Part shown: positions 23,916-31,665 of the stretch, one piece after another
Layout of the letters: each line of letters begins with the position of its first letter
Numbering within the stretch: the stretch's first letter is position 1
Origin: CAZSWR01 sp964610885
Lineage (GTDB): Bacteria; Bacteroidota; Ignavibacteria; Kapaibacteriales; UBA2268
NCBI GenBank assembly: GCA_964610885.1
Contig: CAZSWR010000006.1
Span: 1-61,325, forward strand
Direction: 5' to 3'
DNA length: 61,325 nt
Notes under the pieces: generated by a model
What the model was told of the DNA's origin: nothing
Databases searched by the model: none
Seen by the model: only the letters and a program-made list of their open reading frames with translations
Made by a program: the position numbers and the translations under genes

Positions 23916-25103
23916 CTATTTCTTCCTTTGCAAATAAAAGAATGCAGCAGCCGACAACATCGTCGCGCCGGTTTCCATCGCTGCCTCGTCGGGATTGAAC
24001 CGTGAATTGTGCAAAGCGAAATTCTTCTGGGGTTCGGAGTGGCCGGCGCCCAAGAACCAAAAACATGCCGGATACCGCGACGAATAGATCGAGAAATCCT
24101 CTGCCCACATCTTTGCTTCGGCCTCCGATGCCCTTTCGCCTCCGAAAATCTCTTTGGCAAGCCCCAGAACCACGCTGGAGACGTTTTTGTCGTTGATGAG
24201 TGCCGGATACCCGTGCACGATGCGCAAATCGCACTCGAGGCCGTGCATGCGCGAGACACTTTCGGAAATAGTTTTGATCGAGGAGTGCATCTCCTCGCGC
24301 AGCTCCGCGTTGAAAGTGCGCAGTGTGCCTTTCAGCTCGGCCATGTCCGGGATCACGTTTGTCGTGTTGCCCGAATTGAACGAAGTAACGCTAAGCACTG
24401 CCGGCTCTAATGGATTCACTTTCCTCGAAACAAGCGTCTGGAGTGCCAGAACTGTTTCGCTCGCCGTAACGATCGGATCGCGGCCCAAATGCGGTTGCGC
24501 TGCGTGGCAGCCCTTGCCTCGGATCGTCCAATATAGTTCGTCGGTGGCGGCCATGGCCTTCGTCGGCGGTACCAAGATGTCTCCAGACTTCTCCAACGGG
24601 TTTATGTGCTGCGCAAAGACAGCCAAAGGCTCCGGCGAATCCAGTATGCCCGACTCAACAATTATTGAAGCCCCGCCGGGAAGTTTTTCCTCAGCCGGTT
24701 GGAAAATCAGCAACACACTGCCTTCGAGGTCGATTTCTATAGCTTTCAGTATCTCTGCCGCAGCAAGCAGCATTGATGTGTGCATGTCGTGGCCACAGGC
24801 GTGCATGGCGCCACGATTCACCGATGCGTACTCCAATCCGGTTTCCTCCACGATGGGCAGCGCGTCCAAATCGGCTCGGAGGGCCACTCTCGGGCCGCCT
24901 GTACCAATTGTGGCTACAATCCCTGTCTGGCTGACATTCTCGAATGGAATGCCAAGCTCGGCCAAGCGGGCGCGTACGAATGCTGAAGTTTCGACTTCGT
25001 CGTACGACAGTTCGGGATGCGCGTGCATGTGGCGGCGCATTTCAAGCATTTTGGGAAAAAGCCTTTTGGATTCGATGACGAAGTATTTCTGATCTATTTG
25101 CAT
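23916..25103 (-). CDS. M20 family amidohydrolase (N-acyl amino acid / hippurate hydrolase type)
   Basis: 395 residues from the ATG at 25103; a GTG at 25139 is possible but starts inside repeat-like DNA. Metallohydrolase that splits N-acyl amino acids or similar amides. Metal-site motifs are HPELSYDEVETSAF, MHACGHDMHTSMLL (metal His and Asp), FQPAEEKLPGGASII (catalytic Glu-Glu) and a C-terminal AEDFSIY. It follows the IAA-amino-acid hydrolase/hippuricase layout with an inserted dimerisation lid (about 180-290). No signal peptide, so cytoplasmic. Monocistronic; substrate not determinable. Confidence 0.9.
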   Translation of the reverse strand: MQIDQKYFVIESKRLFPKMLEMRRHMHAHPELSYDEVETSAFVRARLAELGIPFENVSQTGIVATIGTGGPRVALRADLDALPIVEETGLEYASVNRGAMHACGHDMHTSMLLAAAEILKAIEIDLEGSVLLIFQPAEEKLPGGASIIVESGILDSPEPLAVFAQHINPLEKSGDILVPPTKAMAATDELYWTIRGKGCHAAQPHLGRDPIVTASETVLALQTLVSRKVNPLEPAVLSVTSFNSGNTTNVIPDMAELKGTLRTFNAELREEMHSSIKTISESVSRMHGLECDLRIVHGYPALINDKNVSSVVLGLAKEIFGGERASEAEAKMWAEDFSIYSSRYPACFWFLGAGHSEPQKNFALHNSRFNPDEAAMETGATMLSAAAFFYLQRKK

Positions 25104-25124
25104 GTTTTGTCCATGATTTTTGTA

Positions 25125-25408
25125 AATTTGGTCTAACACCCCCTAACCCCCAATTTTTAGAGGGGGAATAAGAAGTTATACTTTTATTTCATACTAAATC
25201 TTCTAAGATCGTAGTATGAATCAAAACTTTGTTGACAATGTACATTACTCATTGCTTGCGTTCATGTTACACATTCTTACTACCCTTTGAAATCTTATCT
25301 ACGATTGTTTTTTCTTTCCCCTCCTTGCGAAGCAGGGGACAAAGGGGGGGGTGAGCTACGACTTCCAAACTCGTAGTATGAATCAATACTTTTTTCAATC
25401 ACAACTGC
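25125..25408. other. Intergenic region with direct repeats
   Basis: TCGTAGTATGAATCAA at 25208-25223 recurs as a direct repeat at 25370-25385, 161 bases away, each followed by A/T ACTTT. Between them lie CTCCTTGCGAAGCAGGGGA-type sequence, also seen in inverse form near 55940, and a G-run. A CCCCCTAACCCCC / GAGGGGG inverted pair sits at 25138-25170. No gene seen. Confidence 0.5.
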
Positions 25409-25840
25409 TTACAGGCTTTCCATCTTTTCGATGGTTTTTTCTTTCAGGTCTGCAAGAGATTGTTCGCTGAGCATACGGAAAGTTTCCTCGCGGATTTTGC
25501 CCCATGTGTTGTGGACGGGGCAGGGCTTATTGACTGTGCAGCCGGGGAATCCGAGCACGCATTTGCAGAAAACTTCGTCGCCGTCGATGGCGCGGACAAT
25601 GTCTATCAAGCGAAGTTCTTGGGGATTAGCTTTCAGGAAGAATCCACCTAATTTTCCTTTCCTGGAGCCGACAATGCCGCTCGTGGTCAGGTTTTGGAGT
25701 ATCTTGGAGATGAATTCTTTGGGTTGCGAAAGCTTCTCGGAGATTTCCAGCGCGCTCAGGAATTTGCCATCCGACTGGGCCGAAAGGTAGAGCACTGCTT
25801 GCAGTCCGAGTTCGCAACGTTTAGAAAAGATAACAGTCAT
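25409..25840 (-). CDS. Rrf2 family transcriptional regulator with cysteine cluster
   Basis: 143 residues. Winged helix-turn-helix N-terminus (SKRCELGLQAVLYLSAQ, LSQPKEFISKILQNLTTSGI, SRKGKLGGFFL) typical of Rrf2 proteins such as IscR and NsrR. The cysteine segment FCKCVLGFPGCTVNKPCPVH can hold an iron-sulfur cluster, so it probably senses nitric oxide, redox state or cluster supply. It lies downstream of dnaA on the same strand, after a terminator, and no target is adjacent. Confidence 0.9.
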   Translation of the reverse strand: MTVIFSKRCELGLQAVLYLSAQSDGKFLSALEISEKLSQPKEFISKILQNLTTSGIVGSRKGKLGGFFLKANPQELRLIDIVRAIDGDEVFCKCVLGFPGCTVNKPCPVHNTWGKIREETFRMLSEQSLADLKEKTIEKMESL

Positions 25841-25906
25841 TTATTAATTAGTATAGCATTTAACAAATTCAACAAATGTAAACTAAGAAATATTTCGACA
25901 AAAATC

Positions 25907-25935
25907 AAAAAACCGGCTAAAGCTAACCGGTTTTT
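25907..25935 (-). terminator. Terminator between dnaA and the Rrf2 gene
   Basis: Read on the minus strand: AACCGGTTA, loop, TAGCCGG followed by six T. One mismatch in an otherwise eight-base stem. T-runs flank both sides, so it could act bidirectionally. Confidence 0.75.
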
Positions 25936-26008
25936 CATTTTGATTGGAATACGAAATTCCATGAACGCATGTGGAGATTGAGAACAATAGTCAATAAACC
26001 ATCATCTA

Positions 26009-27511
26009 TCAATTCCCTTTCATGCTAAGTAGTTCCTGCCTCATTTGGTTATAGGCGTTTTTGACGACGCGGTCCGTAACCAAATAGTTTTCGATTGCCT
26101 GGCACGAATGCAGCACGGTCGAGTGGTCTCGTCCGCCGAAATTCGCCCCGATCACCTTCAGCGATGCACGTGTCATCTCTTTGGTAAGGTACATCGACAT
26201 TTGCCGAGCGAGCGTGATTTCGTGTTTGCGGGATTTTGATTCCATCATTTCGCCGGAAACATTGTAGAATGCCGACACGACGCCTTTGATCACGTCGATA
26301 GTGATTTCCTTGACTGGCGCGGGTGCGGAGCTGATTCCGCTGACCACTTCGCGGGCCAAATCGAGCGTAAGCTGCTTGCGGTCGAGCGTTACCTTGGCGA
26401 TAAGCCCGATGAGCGCGCCTTCGAGTTCGCGGACGCTTGCCGTAACGTTTTCGGCGATGTATTCGGCCACATCGAATGGGAGTTCGATACCTTCGTCGCT
26501 ACTTTTCTTCATCAGAATAGCGATTCGGGTTTCGTAGTCAGGCGGTTGGATATCGACCGTCAGACCCCACTGGAAGCGGGAAATAAGCCTTTCGTCCACG
26601 TCTTGGATGTCTTTCGGCGGGCGGTCGCTGGTCAATATGATCTGCTTGCCGGCCTGATGGAAGGCATTGAACGTGTGGAAGAAGCAATTCTGTATGCCGG
26701 TTTTGCCGGAGAAGAATTGGATATCGTCCACGATTAGCACGTCGAATGCGCGGTAGTAGGCATTAAATTCGTTGCCTTTGTGCTTCTGCAGCGCATTTAA
26801 AAATTCCATTGTGAAGTGTTCGCTTGTCGTATAGAGCACCTTAGCGTTCTTCCTTTTGCGAAGCACCTCGTTTCCGATTGCTTGAACTAAGTGTGTTTTG
26901 CCCAAGCCTGAACTGCCATAAATCACCAATGGGTTGTACCGAGTGCCGCCGGGACGGTCCGCAACGGCCTTAGCCGCCGAGTTAGCCAGTTGATTTCCTT
27001 CGCCACAGATGAAATTCTCGAATGAATAGCGGGGGTTAAGTCCGGATTGATATTCGATTTCCTGAGGCTTCGAATCGAACGAAAGAGCAGTTTGCTTGGC
27101 CGATGGGGGATTTTTGAATGCTGGGAGCTTGATTGTGCGGTTTTCAGCTTTTTCGGCGGCTACGTCCACCATAATATTATACTTCAAAACGCAGTTTTCG
27201 CCCAACACTTCAACTATCGTGCGTTGCAACAGGGGATAATAATGCTCTTCGATCCATTCACAGAAAAACTGACTAGGTACATTAACCACTAATTGGCTGC
27301 TCGCAAAGCTTTGGGCCTTGATCGGTTCGAACCATGTAGCAAATACGTGGGGGGAAACGTTGTCTCTGATGATTTCGAGGCAACGCGACCAGTATTTCTC
27401 GGCTTCCGTCAGGTTTTGGCTGGGAGCGGGCACTTGTTTCAGGTGCGCCTGTCCCGAGCCTTCCGTAGCTTCAAGAGCAAAAAACGGCAGTGTATCTAAT
27501 TTCTTAGACAC
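26009..27511 (-). CDS. dnaA: Chromosomal replication initiator DnaA
   Basis: 500 residues. Domain I (about 35-115; EKYWSRCLEIIRDNVSPHVF and FATWFEPIKAQSF) interacts with other initiation factors; a variable linker follows. The AAA+ ATPase (about 160-380) has Walker A GSSGLGKTHLVQAIG, Walker B VLIVDDIQFF and the sensor segments. Domain IV carries the DnaA-box recognition signature FGGRDHSTVLHS near the C-terminus. The start is a GTG with AGGAG eight bases upstream, giving MSKKLDTLPFF. The upstream 790 bases are AT-rich with boxes, compatible with oriC. dnaN is not adjacent, which is common in this group of bacteria. Confidence 0.97.
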   Translation of the reverse strand: MSKKLDTLPFFALEATEGSGQAHLKQVPAPSQNLTEAEKYWSRCLEIIRDNVSPHVFATWFEPIKAQSFASSQLVVNVPSQFFCEWIEEHYYPLLQRTIVEVLGENCVLKYNIMVDVAAEKAENRTIKLPAFKNPPSAKQTALSFDSKPQEIEYQSGLNPRYSFENFICGEGNQLANSAAKAVADRPGGTRYNPLVIYGSSGLGKTHLVQAIGNEVLRKRKNAKVLYTTSEHFTMEFLNALQKHKGNEFNAYYRAFDVLIVDDIQFFSGKTGIQNCFFHTFNAFHQAGKQIILTSDRPPKDIQDVDERLISRFQWGLTVDIQPPDYETRIAILMKKSSDEGIELPFDVAEYIAENVTASVRELEGALIGLIAKVTLDRKQLTLDLAREVVSGISSAPAPVKEITIDVIKGVVSAFYNVSGEMMESKSRKHEITLARQMSMYLTKEMTRASLKVIGANFGGRDHSTVLHSCQAIENYLVTDRVVKNAYNQMRQELLSMKGN

Positions 27512-28303
27512 AGCAATCTCCTTTTTTTGAGGTTAATAAAAAATCAAAAACACCATGTTAAAAGGTGGTCATTATTATTAAGTGATAAAAATCCCACCTG
27601 GATGAATTGCCTGATATGAAGCAATTTCCTGTTAAGGCTTTAACGGTGAGTTTGGTACCGTTAGTAGAATTTACTATTTTGTCAAGAAGAAAGATGTTTT
27701 CCACAGTGAAGACAAATCTGTTCAAAGTTTTCAACATCATCACGAAGCGAAAATTGAAATTTTTTCTTAAAAACGCAAGTATTATATTTTTCCACATGCA
27801 CATTTTTTTCTTGGATTTTTTAAACAGTTACTTTTTAAACAACTTATAAGAATTGTTGGATATGATGAAAAAATGAAATCTTCTCGCCTCTGTATATCGT
27901 TATCAATAAATGACTTACAGGCGATGCTGAAAAATACTTCACAATTTATTAAACCAACTTCGCCTTTAAACCATTGAAAACACTAAGCACAAATTATTAA
28001 CGAATGTTAATAATAGATAAAAAAAATTTTTTATGAATTGAAAATCGCTGAATGGAAATTCAGTCGAAATATCACCAAACATCGTAAGTATAATTATTTC
28101 AACACAATTCATAAAAACAGCTTCCAAATGGGATAATTTTCAACAATCGTATTTCCTTATTTTGTGTAGCAGGACATGTTGAAAACTTAGGCTTGCATTT
28201 TGAAATTCTTTCCTTTTTGTGAAATAAAGATGTGATTATTCGGCGGACTTTGATAAATTTGCATTAAATACAATGTAGTTTTTTATTTGAAATTGGAGAT
28301 TAT
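27512..28303. other. Candidate replication origin (oriC) upstream of dnaA
   Basis: A 790-base gene-free, AT-rich region between divergent dnaA and the SPT-like gene. DnaA-box-like TTTTC(C/A)ACA nonamers occur at 27697-27705, 27728-27736, 27788-27796 and 28137-28145 (plus) and 28177-28185 (minus), one or two changes from TTATCCACA. Very AT-rich stretches at 27800-27860 and 28010-28040 could be an unwinding element. Position next to dnaA is the main support; GC skew was not calculated. Confidence 0.5.
28254..28261 (+). promoter_or_regulatory. TAAATTTG -7 box ahead of the SPT-like gene
   Basis: Matches TAnnTTTG and lies 42 bases before the ATG. No TTG is found at the usual -33 distance, so support is weak. 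Confidence 0.35.
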
Positions 28304-29494
28304 ATGGATTTATTTGAAAGGTGCCGTGCCTTTACCCGTGCTGACGAAGTCAAAGCATCAGGATACTATCCTTACTTCCGTCCAATAGAGGAAAACGAAG
28401 GACCTGTCGTTATCATCGGTGGCAAAGAAGTTGTTATGGCCGGGTCGAACAATTACCTCGGACTGACAGCCCACCCCAAAGTGAAACAAGCAGCAAAGGA
28501 TGCCGTCGATAAATACGGTACTGGATGCTCCGGTTCGCGTTACCTGACGGGCACCTTGGACCTGCACAACAAATTGGAGGAACGTCTCGCTGAATTCCTC
28601 GGCTACGAAGCTGTTCTGCTCTTCAGCACCGGATACCAAACGGCTATCGGCGTAATTTCAACTCTTGTTCAGAAAGGCGATTACGTTATCTCCGACAAAG
28701 AGAATCACGCCTCGATCGTGAACGGTTGCCTGGTGGCGAAGGGCGCATTTGTCGAATTCATTCGATACAAGCACAACGACCCAGACGACCTGGAACGCAT
28801 ACTGCAAGGTCTTCCGGAAGCGAGCGGAAAATTCATTGTTACCGATGGTGTGTTTTCAGTTTCCGGCGAATTGGTCAATTTGCCCCGCCTTACCGAAATT
28901 GCTCACAAATATGGCGCCCGCCTGATGATTGACGACGCACATGCTTTCGGCGTCATCGGCAAATGCGGCCGCGGCACTGCATCGCACTTTGGCCTGACCG
29001 ACAAAACCGACCTCACCATGGGCACTTTCTCGAAAACTCTTGCCTCGCTCGGTGGCTATATCGCCGGACCGGAAAGAGTAATCAATTACCTTAAACACCA
29101 TTCGCCCGCACTTATCTTCAGCGCATCGCCCACACCGGCTTCGTGCGCCGCCACTCTTGCCGCCTTGGACGTTATGGAAGAGAACCCGGGGATGGTAGAT
29201 AAACTTATCGAAAACGCTGATTATATGCGCAAAGGATTCCGCGAAATGGGATTCGAAATCATCGAAAGCCAAACGGCAATCGTACCAGTTATGGTTGGCG
29301 ATCCGGACAAGGCCTTCTTCCTTTGGAGGAAACTATTCGATAACGGCGTGTTCGTGAATGCATTCGTGCCGCCGGGAGTGCCGCCGAATATGAGCATGAT
29401 GCGCACCAGCTATATGGCATCGCACGAAAAAGTGCATTTGGACAAAATCCTCGACGTGTTCAAAGCAGTTGGTAAAGAAATTGGGATTATATAA
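28304..29494 (+). CDS. Alpha-oxoamine synthase, probably serine palmitoyltransferase
   Basis: 396 residues, PLP-dependent condensing enzyme of the AONS/KBL/SPT family. The PLP lysine is in GTFSKTLASLGG (about residue 244), with DDAHAFGVIGKCGRG as the Asp/His cofactor site. Strings YYPYFRPIE, SRYLTGTLDLHNKLE, RYKHNDPDDLE and the FSASPTPAS segment look closer to the serine palmitoyltransferases of Bacteroidota than to 2-amino-3-ketobutyrate ligase or BioF. It would make 3-ketosphinganine for sphingolipids from serine and acyl-CoA. No other sphingolipid gene is adjacent, so KBL remains an alternative. ATG with GGAGA at good spacing; strong terminator behind. Confidence 0.8.
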   Translation: MDLFERCRAFTRADEVKASGYYPYFRPIEENEGPVVIIGGKEVVMAGSNNYLGLTAHPKVKQAAKDAVDKYGTGCSGSRYLTGTLDLHNKLEERLAEFLGYEAVLLFSTGYQTAIGVISTLVQKGDYVISDKENHASIVNGCLVAKGAFVEFIRYKHNDPDDLERILQGLPEASGKFIVTDGVFSVSGELVNLPRLTEIAHKYGARLMIDDAHAFGVIGKCGRGTASHFGLTDKTDLTMGTFSKTLASLGGYIAGPERVINYLKHHSPALIFSASPTPASCAATLAALDVMEENPGMVDKLIENADYMRKGFREMGFEIIESQTAIVPVMVGDPDKAFFLWRKLFDNGVFVNAFVPPGVPPNMSMMRTSYMASHEKVHLDKILDVFKAVGKEIGII

Positions 29495-29543
29495 TATGTA
29501 AAGCCAACCTCAAGAGTTGACTTTCAGACTTGACATTTATCAA

Positions 29544-29580
29544 ACATCCGGTGCCTCTTTAAGAGCATCGGATGTTTTTT
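29544..29580 (+). terminator. Rho-independent terminator after the SPT-like gene
   Basis: Stem ACATCCGGTGC / GCATCGGATGT with one G-U pair, then TTTTTT. The right arm is the same as that of the terminator at 43669-43706 after hppA. Confidence 0.87.
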
Positions 29581-29658
29581 ATTGGACTAATGTTATTTAC
29601 GATTAAGCACTAAAATGCCATTTGGCAACGAGTATATTAAAGATACTATATAAAATGT

Positions 29659-29683
29659 GAGGGCGAGGTAACCTCGCCCCTAC
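29659..29683. repeat. Short palindrome GGGCGAGGTAACCTCGCCC, copy 2
   Basis: Near-perfect inverted repeat, same family as 4380-4402, ending CCCCTACCC. Related in layout to the GTAGGGGCGGG palindrome at 53332. Confidence 0.6.
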
Positions 29684-29689
29684 CCAGGA

Positions 29690-29850
29690 CAAAACAGCGG
29701 AACTCCACGTCGGAAGGATACTGCGATCAATTGATTAGTAACTAATCCGATGAACGCCGAAGAACCAAAGCCGATTACGAATGAATGGCTCCAGAGTCAG
29801 CGGATGAGTTTCTGGAATCGAGCCTGAGCTAAAAGCTCACGGAAAGCATT
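29690..29850 (+). other. GC-rich, potentially structured intergenic segment upstream of the exported tldD gene
   Basis: Denser in G+C than its surroundings and rich in short stems: GATTAG-taa-CTAATC (about 29731-29745), CCAGA...TCTGG enclosed by GGCT...AGCC (about 29790-29826), and GAGCT-aa-AAGCTC (about 29825-29838). No convincing ORF (one 25-codon frame). May be a small RNA, a processed leader or an old gene remnant. No known RNA class is recognised. Confidence 0.35.
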
Positions 29851-29951
29851 ATTGAACCCTTAATTCTCAAAATAATGTTTCTTTTTCTTGAAAATTGATT
29901 GTAAATTGTAAAAATGAATGTAATTATGTTTCTATATTAAAAGGAATCACA

Positions 29952-31634
29952 ATGCCAAAGACTTTGCGTTTATCGATGATTCTAATGCTGGCTGTATTTT
30001 CAATGGCTTCTGCCCAGGAATCGCTGCTCTTAAAGTCTGCAAAGGCCGAATTGCAAAGGGCCTACGAAGAATTCCGCAAGGAAAAAACTCCGGCATACTA
30101 TATCGGTTTCACAATTAATGAAAGCAATGCCTACCGCTTGAGTGCTTCTTGCGGCCGGCTCGAACGAGACGAAAACACCAAAGCGCGCATTTTGGATATT
30201 GATTTAAGAGTGGGCGATTATAGCTTCGACAATACGCACATCATCCGTGGCGCAGGATTTTCGTTCGGGCGCGGCTCGATGGACGCAATGCTCCCGCTCG
30301 AAAACGACGAAGCCGCAATCCGCGCCTCCATTTGGTACACCACCGATAAAGTTTATAAATCGGCCATCGAACGCTACGAAAAGGCTATCACGAACAAAGC
30401 AGTGAAAGTGGCCGAAGAGGATTCGGCAGCTGATTTCTCCAAAGAAAAAAGCGAGAAATACATCGGTACAATCGTTGAAAACACATTCGATGTCCAACAA
30501 TGGCGCGACAAACTGCGCAAACTCTCGGATCTGTTCACTCCCAAAGGATGGATATACGAATCGTCCGTTTCGATTTCTGCCGCCGTTAATAATAAATACA
30601 TTCTCAGCACGGAAGGAACCGAAATCCAGATGTCCGAACCGTACTACCGACTGATGATCAGCCTTTCGACCAAGGCCGAAGACGGCATGAGCCTGCCTCT
30701 GTTCAAGGATTACTTCTCGCACTCCCCCACCGGCTTCCCCGATATGGCCACGATCGAAAAAGACATCCGCTCAATGATCGAACTGGCCGACAAGCTGCGC
30801 AAAGCACCGGTGCTTCAGAACTTCTCTGGTCCGGCAATTCTTTCCGGCCCCGCCTCGGGCGTTTTCTTCCACGAAATCTTCGGGCACAGGGTGGAGGGCC
30901 ACCGCTTGAAGAATCCCAAAGAGGCCCAAACATTCAAAAACTCGATTAACGAACGGATACTCCCCGAGTTCATCGATGTGGTATTCGACCCGACAATCGA
31001 CAAATACAAAAACCACGAAATCAGCGGCAATTACCTCTACGACGACGAAGGCGTCAAATCGAGGAAAGTAACTACCGTGAAAGAAGGTATTTTCAAAGAT
31101 TTCCTCATGAGCCGCCGCCCGGTGAATAACTTCCTGGCGTCCAACGGACACGGCCGCAAACAGGCCGGCTACAGCGTGGTATCGCGCCAGTCTAACCTAT
31201 TGGTGGAAGCGCGCGAAACGGTTACATTCGAAAAACTCAAGAAAAAACTCATCGACGAATGCAAAAAGCAAGACAAAGAATACGGGCTGTACTTCGTCGA
31301 GGTGGCCGGAGGCTTCACCTTCACGGGCACGAGCATTCCGAACTCCTTCAACGTTACGCCTCGCGTTGTCTATAAAATATTCGCTGACGGGCGCCCTGAC
31401 GAACTCGTCCGCGGTGTGGACCTGATCGGCACTCCGATCACGACCTTCAAAAACATCACAGCAGCAGCCGACGATGTCGGTATTTTCAATGGCGTTTGCG
31501 GTGCCGAGTCCGGTGGCGTGCCGGTGTCGGCGTGTTCGCCTTCGCTTCTCGTGTCGTTCATCGAAGCGCAGAAAAAGGGCAAATCCGAAGCCAAACTGCC
31601 GATTCTGCCATGCCCCATTGAAAACCAACCGTAA
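29952..31634 (+). CDS. Exported TldD/PmbA-type metalloprotease, active paralogue
   Basis: 560 residues from the ATG at 29952 (AAGGA eight bases upstream); the frame is open further 5' but the signal peptide MPKTLRLSMILMLAVFSMAS, with cleavage after AQ, supports this start. The TldD-like domain shows SGPAILSGPASGVFFHEIFG with His307 and the HExxxH zinc motif (HEIFGHRVEGHR). Further TldD features are the SRRPVNNFLASNGHGR segment and the C-terminal FTGTSIPNSFNVTPR. Cytoplasmic TldD/TldE process modified peptides such as microcin and unfold-trim substrates; an exported version suggests periplasmic peptide turnover. Next gene is a paralogue 31 bases downstream. Confidence 0.85.
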   Translation: MPKTLRLSMILMLAVFSMASAQESLLLKSAKAELQRAYEEFRKEKTPAYYIGFTINESNAYRLSASCGRLERDENTKARILDIDLRVGDYSFDNTHIIRGAGFSFGRGSMDAMLPLENDEAAIRASIWYTTDKVYKSAIERYEKAITNKAVKVAEEDSAADFSKEKSEKYIGTIVENTFDVQQWRDKLRKLSDLFTPKGWIYESSVSISAAVNNKYILSTEGTEIQMSEPYYRLMISLSTKAEDGMSLPLFKDYFSHSPTGFPDMATIEKDIRSMIELADKLRKAPVLQNFSGPAILSGPASGVFFHEIFGHRVEGHRLKNPKEAQTFKNSINERILPEFIDVVFDPTIDKYKNHEISGNYLYDDEGVKSRKVTTVKEGIFKDFLMSRRPVNNFLASNGHGRKQAGYSVVSRQSNLLVEARETVTFEKLKKKLIDECKKQDKEYGLYFVEVAGGFTFTGTSIPNSFNVTPRVVYKIFADGRPDELVRGVDLIGTPITTFKNITAAADDVGIFNGVCGAESGGVPVSACSPSLLVSFIEAQKKGKSEAKLPILPCPIENQP

Positions 31635-31665
31635 TTAATTGAATTTAAAAGGAAAGGATTATTAA

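Noticed and set aside
24154..25092. 312-codon open frame opposite the M20 amidohydrolase gene
   Set aside because: Antisense to a gene with clear M20 motifs; Ser/Arg-rich composition typical of a shadow frame.
29752..29829. 25-codon ORF starting MNAEEPKPITNEW
   Set aside because: Too short, no ribosome-binding site, and overlaps the stem-forming segment.
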